Part shown: one piece after another, positions 40,732 to 52,080 of the stretch
Numbering within the stretch: the stretch's first letter is position 1
Layout: every line of letters begins with the position of its first letter
Assembly: GCA_015501585.1 (NCBI GenBank)
Contig: JADNRY010000164.1
Coordinates: 80,300 to 144,299, forward strand
DNA from: Rhodocollybia butyracea
Lineage: Eukaryota; Basidiomycota; Agaricomycetes; Agaricales; Omphalotaceae
Direction: 5' to 3'
DNA length: 64,000 nt
Made by a program: the position numbers and the translations under genes
The notes under the pieces: model-generated
What the model was told of the DNA's origin: nothing
Seen by the model: the letters and a program-made list of their open reading frames with translations, nothing else
Database searches by the model: none

Positions 40732-43257
40732 CTAACCCTCGTAATGGCCAGACTGATAGAGAGACTGCATCGAGGAGCGAGGATCAAAGTACCAATGCTC
40801 TCGCAAAGCGTGGAGATCGCGAGCAGTGTCAGGCTGCTTCTCGTCAAGATTAACGTCGTGATGTCTGAAAAGACGACGAACTGTTAACTTTCGAAAATGG
40901 AAATGCGATGGAGGGTGACTTACTCTTTTGTTAGATGTTCACGCAGATCAAACCTAGTGCGCGGCGATTGGTCACAGTGCGCACAGCATATGGCTCTGAC
41001 AAAGTTCAAGTTGGGGGCTGTTACCACCACGTCCCGCTTCAAAAAACCGGAGGATGGCATACGGACCCGTAGATCGTGGTCTGGAGAGTGGAGCGCCTAA
41101 GTGGTAGAAGACATACACGATTAGCGAACATTTCCAATGATGACTTGCCTACGTACAAAAAGAGGCCACCAAGTGAAGAACTGTGCACCCTTCAGAGGCG
41201 CGCACGTCGTACATTCGATAAGCGGATTAGCATCATACAAATCCTGGACGGTTGCGGTCGTAGGATCAAGCCCACAAGCTTCAATAATCGTCTTTGTAAC
41301 GTCTAGCCAGGCGGTATCGAAAGAAATCCCCTTAGGCTCCCAACAGCCCCGGCCCAGTAGTGATAGTTGACCTGTATGCTCATTCGTTCATCACTAAGGC
41401 GGTTGCGGGACTTGTGCCGCACACAGCAAGTATGGTAGAAGACTTCAGAATAGAACAACCTATCCTCGCATTTTGCGCACCGAAAGGACGATGTGGCCAA
41501 TTTCAAGTCTGAAGCGGAGGCCCCGGGTTGAGATTTCTGCATGATCTTGAGTACCTCCCGTACTTTGGCTGGCCTCCATTTCGCAATGATGGCAGGGATA
41601 AATTCATCGGAAAGCTTGGATTGAAGTTGTTCATCATCAAGAGTTTCATCAATAGGCGTATCCCAGATCATATTCTCCAAGGGTTTGTATGTGAGGACGT
41701 CACCCAAGGCAGGGAAAGGCTCTCGAAGGTCCGTTGCGTTCGCGATCGATTTGTAGGCGCGTGCAAAGCCAGAATAACGACTCTGGAGGATAGTAATCCT
41801 TTCCGCAGCAAGACGCTTGATCTTGTGGTTTGACAACACTTCAACTAGTTCATCTTTCATACCGTTCCAGCCTAGGTCAATCAAGCCAGTCTAAGAAAAA
41901 AATGGCCGAGGAAAAGGACTCGTACTGCGGTCTGTCAACTTTGTTGACTGTCTGACCAGTCTGTGGGAGACAAAATCACTGCTATGATTCCGGACCATAA
42001 TTTTAGCTTCTTCGTCCCATCCGATTTCGGCTAACCGAGTGATGATGCTACGCAGAGAATCAAACGGATGTTACAGAAGATGAACGTGATTACTCACTCA
42101 TCCCGCCGTTGGGTTTGAGCGAGATATCTCGCTGCCCTACGTTTTGACAACACAGACTGAAGCCATCTTTCACACAACGTAGCATGCTAGAAGCTCACCA
42201 TGAAGTAACGGTAAACCACATTACTACTGATAGCTCACCTTTCTCATTTCTGCATGCTCTTTCTCTCTTTGAGCAATCCAATCATCACGTTCAGTTTGAG
42301 TTTGCAGCGCTTCAAATTCCTCTCTGAATCGCTTGGCAAATTTGTTGCTCCCAACCGATTTGAGCGCTGGAACAGCGTGAAAGCCATGTATAAATGTCGG
42401 TAAAGAAGGACTTACAGTTTCTAACCATGGTGTGCTCCCAGGGTAGGACAGACCGATGGCGAAATGGTTCCGGTTGCTTCGACAAGTAATCTACGTCGTA
42501 TACAGGAAGCCTATGTGCGCAAGTTTGTTGAACGAAATTGAGTAAACAAGCGAGGGACGTACAACTCAGTACACTTCTGACAAACTCTAGCGCGAAGAGT
42601 CCAGAGTACATTGTCGCAGTGACCCTTATACTTGCAGATCTAGACAATCATATAACTCGGTCAACAAAAATCATTACACAACAGCGAAAGCAATCACATA
42701 ACAGTATGACTCGAAGAGTAAATGGGCGTACTGAGGCTCATTCAAATCTTTCGGAAGATAGGGAAGACGTTCGATATTTTTCCGCGCTTCACGCCAAACA
42801 AACTCTGTAGTTTTGCTCATGAGAATGCCTCGAAGGTCCTTCGAAGTCCTGGCCAGGTGAAGGAGATCGCCGGGGCCAAGGTGGCAGAATATCTAGGTTA
42901 TCTGTAAGCTGGAGCTAGACAGAGGCTATCTATACATACCTCGAGAATGATTTCCAAAGGAACATCTTTGGTCAACCGCTGGAGCAATCCTAGTTTCCCT
43001 CGAACTCTTCTGAATTCTTCGGGCATTCTCTTTCGAGAGGCCTGAGGTTCATCGTCATCGTCATCTTCGGCATTTTGGACACTTCTGACTCTAACACGTT
43101 TACGAGCGGGCTTCTTTTGGTCTTCGTCTTCCACCTCACTTTGCCTGGTGCGTCTACGTTTGGGAGCGGGGCTACCTGCAGGATGACCGGTATTGTGGGT
43201 GTCGGTGATGACTGCGGCAGCTTTATTCTTGTTTCGAAGTGAACGTCGAAGACTCAT
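40732..43257 (-). CDS. F-box protein with Cys-rich C-terminal part
   Basis: Role: F-box proteins are substrate adaptors of SCF ubiquitin ligases. Seen: ATG 43257 (MSLRRSLRNKNKAAAVITDT), a basic nuclear-type region (PKRRRTRQ, KPARKRVRVRS) with an Asp run, then the F-box LGLLQRLTKDVPLEIILE joined across an intron to IFCHLGPGDLLHLARTSKDL. Next come FVWREARKNIERLP, a Cys-rich region, a coiled segment (REEFEALQTQTERDDWIAQR), IDLGWNGMKDELVEVLSNHK, Cys pairs (CAKCEDRLFYSEVFYHTCC; CTTCAPLKGAQFF) and a zinc-finger-like end (CAHCDQSPRTRFDLREHLTK, EHH). Stop TAG at 40732 after YQSGHYEG. About nine exons. This layout (basic head, F-box, Cys pairs) recurs in Agaricomycete F-box families. The substrate is unknown; some central exon edges are uncertain. 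Confidence 0.85.
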
Positions 43258-43768
43258 TGACGATATGAGTGGAACGAGATGAGAGTCGATTCGAGATTCG
43301 ACTCTTCGAGAACAAAAGACAGATTGGTAGGTCACATGTTCGAAAGCGCTGTCATGTGAGTGTCACATGGCTACGATTCAAACGTACTCCAGTCTCCCAC
43401 TCTCACAACAACTCTCATGTCGATGAGAGATCCATAACACTTAGATTCTACAGCCACACAAGGGCTAACTCGCTTGGCGGGAACAAGGAGCGAAATATGG
43501 GGGGCTAACCGTATAAAATATTCAAGGCAAAACTATCTACGCTCAAGTTCAACGAGTCAGTCTGCTGTAGTCGTCATGCATCATGTCTTGGCAATAAATA
43601 CTTAGAGTGATATTGCTCCTGAAGCTTTTCAAAGCGAATTCTCTCGTCTACCGCCGCAAGCCAAAACCAGGATGTCACGCCATTCCCTACGGGTGCCACA
43701 AATTGAAGCCTTTGTCACTAACCAGCATGTTTTTTGACCACCATCAGAACACGAGTATGCAACGCAAT
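43258..43768. other. Intergenic between F-box gene and small secreted protein gene
   Basis: No gene. A short perfect inverted repeat (GAGTCGA...TCGACTC) lies at about 43273-43294, in the presumed 5' leader of the F-box gene. Confidence 0.4.
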
Positions 43769-44387
43769 TTAACCACCTAGTAGAGTAGGAAGTACAAGTA
43801 GAAGAATAACTGCCACCCCTGTATGTTTAATATTCAGATGTAATTCACGATTTATACCCGATGTTAGGGCAGAAGTGGAGGATGGCGAAGAATGAGTAGT
43901 ACTTGAAATCCCGGCAGTGATTGGGCTTCTTGAAGTATGGCAAAGTCAGTTTTACGCATCTGGAAACTTGAAGTACAAAAAGAGCTTGACTCACGAAGTC
44001 GACGAAGTTGCGTTTTTGCTTTGAGAGGACGTTGCTGGGATGATCGATGACAAGCTTCAAAACCTATTTCAGCTTGTGCGTTGGGGCTAATGATTTGACC
44101 TACCCGGTAGATACTGGAATAGTTGTTTCCAGTACAGTCTGAGTCACTGTAGTAGTTCGTTCTTGAGAGAAATCGACCGAAGGCTTGATACTAAGTAGGC
44201 TCAGCAAAGATGGTAAACCAAAAGTCGAGTCCGACAGTGAGATATCAGAGGCTATGATGGGAAGTGTGGGTTGCGCTGTGATCTGAAAACAGCTCAGAGT
44301 GATCCTACTCGGTGGCATACTATGACTACTTACAGTCACGGTCACCACTGAAAGAGCCATGAGTGCTGGCGAAGTAAAATTTGACAT
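43769..44387 (-). CDS. Small Ser/Thr-rich secreted or GPI-anchored protein
   Basis: Not assigned to a family. Seen: ATG 44387 (MSNFTSPALMALSVVTVT), an intron (GTAAGT...TTTCAG), then ITAQPTLPIIASDISLSDST, FGLPSLLSLLSIKPSVDFSQ and ERTTTVTQTVLETTIPVST. Further introns follow. The last open stretch reads SPITAGISSTTHSSPSSTSA and ends in a hydrophobic tail (HTGVAVILLLVLPTLLGG, TAA at 43769) that looks like a GPI signal. The third and fourth exons do not join in phase by any splice I could choose with confidence, so the middle is uncertain or the gene is damaged. Confidence 0.5.
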
Positions 44388-45425
44388 GTGCCGGTAGAAG
44401 GAAGGGCATTTTATACCCAGTTCTAGGCTAATATTGGCAAAACTCAAATCTGCGCTGTCCCTTCAGCTCGGCGGTACAGCGACCTCACGCTGTTGCTAGT
44501 CTCTCCTAGGTAGATTCGTTATACGCAGACGGTCCATGCGGATGTGTATATAGACACTGTTCAAGTTGCAGCCCCAGCTCAGATAGACGCTGCCTTCTCA
44601 GCTCACTGTATGAGATCAAATATCAATTATCAGTTGAAGATGTGTGATCTAAGGGGGGAAATGCACCATGACTTCTGTTCTCGATGACTCTGAACTGTAT
44701 GCAATTGGTATCACCCGCAGATTGAGTCCTTCAAGTTGCTCAGCTCTCTCTCACTGTCAACGTTAACTTGAATATGTTTATACTTGGTTGTTCAAGACAA
44801 CACGGAAAGATTCAGTTAAGTAGTATAGCTATTGGGCTGACAGTTGGTAGTAGCCTCCCTGCCACTGTGATCCCAAAAGATGATGCACAGCTTGATTTGC
44901 GACTTTGCGTACGCAAGTTGCAGGGTACTTATACAAATGGATCGATGCGAGGTTGGTTTCGTTGGCAGTTACCATCTAAGTACTCGAGGTGTGGCATGCC
45001 TTATGAGTCGCATCACCCAAGTTCGGCTCAGGGAAGTGTCTAGGACGCGGAATCAACATTTTAACGATGTCCTTCGTTCTGGGCCAGGTGAGGGAGGGAA
45101 ATGCGTACTCTCCGGATAAGCGGATCTTTGTCTGGTCTGGTTAAACAGCAGTGTCCTACTTAGTATTAAGCTAGAGGCAACATAAACTAAGCCATAAACA
45201 GAAAAAGAAAATTGATATCACTGCCTCTGATTCAGGGATTAAACAAGATGGAGACGAGTACACCCCCCTGTAGACTCCTAAATGGAACGCGGTGCGACTA
45301 TCCAAGCCATTAATTCAACCGAGTTTCGCTGATTTGGGGACTTCGGTACTGGAATGTAAATATAAATACATACAGTCCTACAAAACTGTGTTCTCAACTA
45401 CGCTCAATGGAGGCCACATCGAAGC
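44388..45425. other. Intergenic with a 3'-end relic
   Basis: No gene. The block at about 45060-45215 matches 49320-49460 (see that repeat). Otherwise nothing recognised. Confidence 0.4.
45060..45215 (-). repeat. Relic of the 3' end of a repeated unit, left copy
   Basis: TCTGGGCCAGGTGAGGGAGG, GGATCTTTGTCTGGTCTGG, TTAAACAGCAGTGTCCTA and AACAGAAAAAGAAA match in order the block at 49320-49460. The intact unit there runs on to the small gene starting at 51010. Confidence 0.65.
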
Positions 45426-47870
45426 TTATGTATTCTCTGCCACCTGCAAGATCATATCTGCAGCCTTTTCCGCCACCCCGTATAACCCCAATGTCGTATG
45501 CGGGAACACGCTCAGTGGAACAATTGATGCATCGGCGATCCTTAGATTCGATGTTCCTATGCATATATTAAACGAACCATTGTTTATGAACTGATGGGTA
45601 AGCCGTACCATATACAAGGAGCTGAGGAGAGACAACACCACCCAACTCTCGGGTCATCATAGAATTACTTGCGACAGCGTGAATTCCAGGAATATATCTG
45701 TATTGATCAGCGCACATTAGTATTCGTTCAAGCATAGCGGCCCACTTACGTTGATAGCACCCACTGCCTCACTTCTTCGTCTGTTGCTCCTACTTGTGGT
45801 ACCCCAGATTCTTCCAATGCTGTCGGGGTGAGCAAGTCACTGAAAGGTGGCGTCGCCGCAATGCTCGAAATTCTCCGTGCAGCAGCCACCATGACCTCCA
45901 GGTCGACTTCTGCACTGAAATATTGCGCATCGATGACGGGGTCAGCAGAGGGGTCAGTAGTGTTGATACGGACGGTTCCGCGAGAGAGGGGAAGGATCGC
46001 TTGAGCCCATACCTCAAGTATTGTGGTACTAGGCGTGTAATAGAGTTCTATGAATGGGTCTAAAAGAAAGGTTTAGGTGTGAAGGTTTACATAGAGGAAA
46101 TGACGTACGATCAGCTTCGTATGCATTTGCAGTGAGAGCAGCTTGTGTAGTCAAAGCCTCAGCGGTTACAACCCCTCCTACTGAGAGAGCATGCTCGGCA
46201 GAGATGTTCCGTACCATACTGTTCATTATGGCAGTACCTACAGGCAGCTAAAATCAGAAACATTACAACTGAAGTACACTGGCACTTGCCGTTTGGGCCT
46301 AAGACGTCGATAGCAGTGGGATGCATTAGCACAAGTGCAAGCAAGGTAACACCATTGGCTGTAATGTTTGTCATGTTTGCGGAAGGCGACAAAGGAAAAG
46401 TTGCATTGGTTAGCAAAGCCTGGTCCTGGAAGCTATACATTCTATTCAACCAACGTCGAAAGTCGTATGGGGGCAAGGGTTTCTTACTTAGCCCCAACGC
46501 CTGGAAGGTCAAGGATTGGTTTGATCCCGAGACTTTGCAAGAATCTAAATGACAGATGTGAGAAAATGCATTTCATGAAGGAAATCCAAAGTACGTGGCG
46601 TTGCCAATTCCACTGCGTTGAAGGATCGTTGGTGACTTTGTCGAAGGAGAATCTTTCAATAGAGCTCAAGGAGAAAGAAGTCAAGAAAACTCACATATAG
46701 CGCTCCGGCGGAAAGGACGACTTCTCTCGAAGCATTGAACGTTAATGATGTTCCACCGCTGGTGGGTTCTACAAGAACTCCGGTCGCAGTGATATTACCG
46801 TCAGTACCGTTAGACATCAAGAGAGTATTTACTAGATGCCCCGTCAGGACTGTAAGCCCAGACCTTTGTTGTGTTTGAGGGTATAGATATGACCAGGCAG
46901 ACGAAGACCGTCTGTCGACTTGCAAGCTTTCGTTGAAGTGAATATGGTGGTAATAGCTCATATAATGTCCTGGACCACTTCAATGAACCGGCCGCATACA
47001 AAGGTGTGACCTTACCTCCCGAGAATCCATCACCCATGTCAGGGGACAAGGCCATTGCACCATTGAAAACAGTATGTGTGGTATTTTTAGCAACATTCTG
47101 AAATGTTGGAGCCAAGAAGGGCTGAGCAAATGAGACTCCAACGGGACCTTTAAACCCGTGTACTGCCGCGAGATAGTTCGCGCCCTCGGCATGTTGAGCG
47201 GGATTGGGCGGGTGAAAAGTTTCGGATTTTTGCATAAATCTGTAAACAGAATGGGATGCAGGTCAACATAGGTGGGTGATGATAGACTTACGGTAAAAAA
47301 TCATTCCATCCCCACCCTGGGTTTCCAAGAGCTTCGACCGCACTCATACCAGCATACGTTGGTCTTGATCCTACCATAGAATTAATCGAAGAACCTCCAC
47401 CAAGGCAGCTCCCACTGTACGATGTCGAGTAGGTAACAGATGACCTTCTAACAGGAATGCACGCACTGAGTGAACTGAATTATTTTGGTGCCATTGGGGC
47501 CCAGCTGTGGGGTGAGATCTACTTCCAAAAAACATGGAGATGCCCTAGGTGCCGAATCACGCAGAGTTGAGAGTTGAGACAAGCTCCCGGTAACATAAGT
47601 ATTGTAGAAGAAAAACACTCACATTCCAAACTTGAATGGGTCGTTAATCACTTCATTATTGACCAAGTCTGGCCCACGCTCTACCACCAGCACAGTATGG
47701 TTTACGGAGAGACGATTGGCGACTGCAAGGGCAGTGGTGCCACCGCCAATGATGATGTATTCATACGATGAATCTTCGAGGATAGAAGTATCGTTGGTGA
47801 TAATCGTGGCCTGAGTGAGCCCAACGATTGCAAGGATGACAAGGAAGGGGTTGGGATATGTGAGGTGCAT
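45426..47870 (-). CDS. GMC-family FAD oxidoreductase (aryl-alcohol oxidase-like)
   Basis: Role: secreted flavoenzyme of the glucose-methanol-choline family, oxidising alcohols or sugars; many make H2O2 for lignocellulose attack. Seen: ATG 47870 with signal peptide (MHLTYPNPFLVILAIVGLTQ), ADP-binding motif YEYIIIGGGTTALAVANRLS, then VLVVERGPDL, GGGSSINSM, NPAQHAEGANYLAAVHGFKG, SGLTVLTGHLVNTLLMSNGT, EVVLSAGAL and the C-terminal substrate domain. The catalytic pair aligns as IHAVASNSMM (first His) and FPHTTLGLYGVAEKAADMIL (second His). GTSNLRIADASIVPL joins over an intron (G|GTACGG...CATAG). Stop at 45426. About ten exons. Odd: the usual GT after the catalytic His (HxxGTxxM) is AS here. It lies between two fragments of another repeated unit (45060-45215 and 48240-48600). 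Confidence 0.92.
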
Positions 47871-48012
47871 TGTTCATAGTAGACTTTCCAGCGAAACCAG
47901 TGTTTTTAAAAGGAATCCAGACCATGTTTTCACCCTTGGAGCTACGAAAAGAAGAACGACGGAAGGAGAGAAGCAGCTTACACGGTCAGGCGTCACATCT
48001 TATGCCGCTGCG

Positions 48013-48160
48013 TATGACCAACACACGTTACTTCCTTCAAAGCGCGGGTTGGTGGACAACCCAGCTCCTAAAGGACAAAAGAAGCGAGTATCACTGTCTA
48101 CGAAACAAAAATAGCTGTAGGAGCTTCCCTCGACATAACACTACGTCATTCGATTGAATT
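48013..48160 (+). repeat. 148-bp repeat, copy 2 of 2
   Basis: Inverted partner of 6039-6186, with one mismatch seen over 148 bp. It lies just upstream of the GMC gene and abuts the 48240-48600 block. No target duplication was found in the flanks. Confidence 0.8.
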
Positions 48161-48239
48161 TCGTTGGAGACCCTCGGGTGGCGCTGAAGGAACGCGCAAG
48201 TCGGTGCGAGCAAGTGAGTAACATGTGTAGTTGCAACGT

Positions 48240-48600
48240 TGAATTTTGAGATGAAAGACGACGGAGATATATGTTTTTGAACACGCGTCTGCAAGTGAGT
48301 TCCAGTAAGGCCACGGCAAGGAAACGCGAAGACGCGACGTACTGTGTTCCGACCGCCGTCAAACCAGCTGCTTCGACTCAAACCACGCAGCGGACTACTT
48401 TGACGAGAATTCCCAGTGACTAAAACGCGTCGTACAATGAGCTAGCTTTCGACACAAATATTACTCGATCCTCCCTCACCTTTCAATAGGAAAAGGTTCT
48501 TAAGTCGGGTCGAATACGAGAACAAGAGGAGCTCTTGAAGATATCAACAAGTCGAGGGCCAAATCTAGTTGAAAGAATCACACTGGGTTCGCCACATACT
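48240..48600 (-). repeat. Relic of the 5' end of a repeated unit, left copy
   Basis: TGAGATGAAAGACGA, ACGCGTCTG, CACGGCAAGGAAACGC, CTGCTTCGACTC, AATGAGCTAGCTTT and AGAACAAGAGGAGC occur in the same order at 51010-51400, upstream of the small gene. A more decayed third copy is near 57360-57620. Confidence 0.7.
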
Positions 48601-49319
48601 GAAAGATGCGCTGCACCAGAATTGGTATAACTTTACTTGAGCTGGCCTTTGCTTGAAGAAATAAGAACAAGCAAAATTCATCAAGCGAGAGAATCGGTAT
48701 GGACTGAAACTTGGACATGGGTGTTTGAAGTGAAAGGATTCCTAGTTACGCAAAACAAAAGTTACAGAAAAAAGTACACAAGACACACACGAGCTACGTA
48801 CGGAACATACACATGTGCGGAAAAAGCAAATTCGACAAGATCAAGAAGGCGAAGAAGGATTCCATTCTTCGTACATATGGGACCGCGAAACTCCCTGAGC
48901 TGAGCCAAAAGGGTGTGGAGTAGTATTAGTCGAAATGGTATCTCGCTCTCCCTGTCGTTCCTTCGAACGGTAAAGAACGAGTGATTTGGATGAACCATCA
49001 TAACGGGATGCACCTTCGCGCAGTGCAACGTTAAGTTCCTTCGGGAACTCCGTACTAGTATGGTACACGCCGCCCGCTCACCCACTGAGCGTGCTGTAAG
49101 AGGACGACGGGACCTGGGCAAAATGAGACGAGGGCGCCGACTCGTTTGACAAACGTGGATGTGTTTGTGCTTCGACAAGTTGGTTTTGGTCTTCGTCCAC
49201 GCCTGCATTACTGAGATGGGGATCAAGTATAGATGCGATATATCTGGTGCATCCAGTACTTGCGGAAGACTAGGATAATTTCGAGGAAAAGTTCAAGACT
49301 ACGAAATCGGCACTCTAAT
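48601..49319. other. No gene recognised
   Basis: A minus-strand frame of 154 codons spans 48762-49226 but is Arg/His/Leu-rich without motifs or neighbours, and is probably chance. Confidence 0.35.
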
Positions 49320-49460
49320 GGTGTCCTTCTGTCGATGGATACCGGACGAGCTCTGGGCGAGGTGAAGGAGGGCGATGGGGCACTCGTGGATCTTCGTCTG
49401 GTTGAACAGCGATGTCCTAATTAGTAGTCGGTCAAAGGCGACATGAACAGAAAAAGAAGC
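49320..49460 (-). repeat. 3' end of a repeated unit, right copy
   Basis: Partner of 45060-45215. Contains TCTGGGCGAGGTGAAGGAGG, GGATCTTCGTCTGGTTGAAC and GAACAGAAAAAGAAG. Confidence 0.65.
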
Positions 49461-50319
49461 TCACGTACCTGCTACCCCATTTTCTTGAATTCATCAAATG
49501 CTTCGTATTTACCTTACCCTCCTTCATACCAACCACCATCCCCCTTCCTCTCCATAATCCAACTCGAGCTTCCACCTGGCACGGGAGAATCACGCTAAAG
49601 GGGATTCGTCCAACGCTCGACATTTCGTCCCAAATTGCTCGCGTGAGTGAAAGTCCTCCCGCGGCGATGCGACGTTGGTAGTAAGGTAGTAACACTTCCG
49701 CTCCCACCTGTCGATGGCGCGCGATAACCAGCAGGAGGAGAAGGGAAAATAGTGATGGTAGTGCTCCGAAAAAAAAAACAGGATTTGTGGTCTAGGCCTT
49801 CTGCCAAGGATGAGGAAGAGACGCTGTCGCTGTCGCGAGAGTATCTGAAGAGGAGTTGATAGAGATGCTGTAGGTGATGAAATCGAGTTCGATCGCGAGA
49901 GGGTGGGTCCTGTGATGTGGTGTCGAAGACGGTGTAGGAAGCAGGAAGGACGCTTCGGTTCCTGGGGATCCGAGGACTTGGGCGGGGGGTGTGATCCACA
50001 GGGATGCAGGAGGGGCGCGTAGTCAGTGTTTTTGTTTATCTCAGGTTTCGGTATGACCAGCCTCTTGAGGGTTTAAACGTTTAGGTGCGGGTTCGGGTAT
50101 GCGAATGAATGATGATATAGATAGGCTAGGGCTCCCGTATGCTCTCCCATAACTAGTACCTAGACTAGGGGTGTGATACCGAGAGTAAGAGGATCCTGGT
50201 GGATTCATAGACGGGTGGGGTTGCGCATATGTGATGGATGTTTGCCACATGATATCCAAAATCGGCCCACCAATGGCAACACCGCTCGCAAACTTTTGCG
50301 GACCCAGCTCCCTCTTCAA
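49432..50319 (-). other. Possible coding exons of an unknown gene
   Basis: Three long overlapping-phase frames on the minus strand look protein-like: MWQTSITYAQPHPSMNPPGS and following (ATG inside the frame 50041-50319), a Ser/Arg-rich stretch at 49595-49999, and EVLLPYYQRRIAAGGLSLTR then AIWDEMSSVGRIPFSVILPC at 49432-49707. I could not join them by phase-matched introns or to the gene at 50409. They may belong to one gene downstream of it or be decayed. Confidence 0.25.
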
Positions 50320-50408
50320 GCTTCAAGCTTCAAGCCTAGGCATCGTCTAACGCGAAGTCGCTGGTTCCGAGAGGTATTGTTTGAGGAACATACAGGTGAA
50401 CGGGAGGG

Positions 50409-51010
50409 TTAACGTGACTGAACTTTTGAGTTATAGATAATGAGCTCGTCAGTCTTTCCGGTGAACGTGGACGTGCGGGTGGCGGGTGAAGATGTTCGAT
50501 GTCCAATGATCCTGGTGAGCTCCGGAATAACGACTTGATCCAGGAATTCACTTTCTGTTTCGTTGCTTGAGCCTAGGGCGACGAAAAAAATATGCAAAAC
50601 AATTTGAATGAGCTCTAAGACATAAGTATCACCAGCACTCACTTGTACTTCCAATACCATTCAGCAACACCACTTCCCTCTCCGTCTGGCAGTGCTCTTC
50701 TCCGGCCAGCGGTAGATTTCGATAAGCGGGAGGAATCCAGTGGTATAAGCGGAAGTGACGTCGCACCGGGTGAACCAGTTGGGATTCGTGCTCGTTTCTT
50801 TTTTGGTGATACAGTAGGTTTCGTGGTTGAACTGGTATTCACAAAGTCGGTGTAACGAGCCAAGTGGGTAACTGGAAATTCAAGATGTCGATGAATACGG
50901 AAAAGAATGTAAGAGTACGACGGACATGCCTTCCTTCCACTACCAAATTCCACCGACTCTGAACTACCCAATCCCGGATATCGCCGACTGGCGATATGTA
51001 CTCGAGCCAT
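50409..51010 (-). CDS. Small hypothetical protein, about 155 residues, member of a local repeat family
   Basis: Not recognised. Seen: ATG 51010 (MARVHIASRRYPGLGSSESV), exon 1 50926-51010 with donor T|GTCCGT, exon 2 50643-50871 (FTHLARYTDFVNTSSTTKPT, VSPKKKRARIPTGSPG, DGEGSGVAEWYWKY) and an intron AA|GTGAGT ending in TCAAG. Exon 3 reads NNETESEFLDQVVIPELTRI, IGHRTSSPATRTSTFTGKTD, ELIIYNSKVQSR; TAA at 50409. Phases agree. It has a basic patch (PKKKRAR) that could be a nuclear signal. A relic near 57.2 kb keeps the same first-intron position and SSTTEPHYHSTPK. The acceptor of intron 2 is non-standard in context, so the last exon could differ. Confidence 0.5.
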
Positions 51011-51400
51011 GAGATCTTGAGATCTTGAGATGAAAGACGATAGGAATACATGATTTGAAACGCGTCTGGAAACACGAGTTAAGTGAGGAAAAACCTGTAA
51101 TATAATGAAACTCACGGCAAGGAAACGCAAAGGCGCGAACGATGTACTAAGTCCCTACCGCACTGCTGCTTCGACTCGAACCAGCTTTGACGAAAATTCC
51201 TTGCGACTAGGACGCGTCTAAGAATGAGCTAGCTTTTGACACAAAGGTTTTCTCATTCACCTTGCAGCCATCCGACACCGGGGAAGCAGTTGCAAAAAAG
51301 ATCAAATCCGAGAACAAGAGGAGCAAAGTTGACGCGCGCGACGGCCAAATCTAATTCAAACAATCATACCACATTCGCATGTCGTCCGTTCTGTCCTAGG
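51011..51400 (-). repeat. 5' region of the small-gene repeat family, right copy
   Basis: Homologous to 48240-48600 and, weakly, to 57360-57620. The start codon region has a GAGATCTT duplication not seen at 48.2 kb. It should hold the promoter of the 50409-51010 gene. Confidence 0.6.
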
Positions 51401-51649
51401 GAGCGCAAACAGATGAAAAATTTGAGCTTTGAATATTTTACGTCCTTTGTCGACAGGCATGTTCTCAAGGTAAAGAAACCAAGCATCGATGAGGATGTTC
51501 CGGAGCTGCGCTGCAACGTTGGAACTGATTAAGATTCTTCATGAATTATGCATCGGGCATCATGATATCGATGAAAAGCTGCAGGAGCATCGGTATGGCA
51601 TGAAAGTTGACTGACTGCTAGACGCGCACTAGCGAGCGCCTAAATTAAC

Positions 51650-52080
51650 CCTTCTAGCGCTTAACTTGCGCTTTTTGCCATTGGTACCTTTACTGTCCAG
51701 GCTCTTCGTCCTGTGGATCTGAGTTTCCTTATCGCTCATCGACATGTACCGGCGATTGGCGTAGGATATGTAAGTCTGCAGAGCCTTTGAATTTGAGCCT
51801 CGCTGATGAGATCTAGGTGAGACACTGGTATCGAGCTGTATCGAGTATAATTTTAGAACGTGTTGTGGCCTCCCCTCAAGTTATCGATTAATCCATCTCA
51901 TCTCATCTGAATAGGGCAGGGCTTTTGCTGTCGAAGCATCGGTTACACCCGTTTGCGCTGCCTGCCTGTGTACAAACTTGAGCCTAGCTGGACATTGAGC
52001 GGACAGAAAGAAAGCCTTTCGGTAAGCTTCAGCCAAGAGTCACTGCATGCTTGAAAACCTGAGCGAGTTCGGGCGCCCCA
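51650..52080 (+). repeat. HET/2OG promoter-like repeat, copy R3, with remains of a HET 5' leader
   Basis: CATTGGTACCTTTACTGTCC, GAGTTTCCTTATCGCTCATC, GGATATGTAAGTCTGCAGAG, TTGAGCCTCG and ATCTCATCTGAATAGGGCAG are followed by the HET leader (GTTTGCGCTGCCT, GACAGAAAGAAAGCCTTTCG, then GTAAGCTTCAG). At 59.6 kb the same leader precedes an intact HET gene. Here no HET coding sequence follows. Confidence 0.7.

Noticed and set aside
48762..49226. A 154-codon minus-strand open frame
   Set aside because: Arg/His/Leu-rich, no motif, no phase-matched introns, and sits in DNA between repeat relics.
50876..50925. A third GC-AG intron in the small gene at 50409-51010
   Set aside because: The GC donor gives the wrong phase; the GT donor three bases on (T|GTCCGT) joins in phase.
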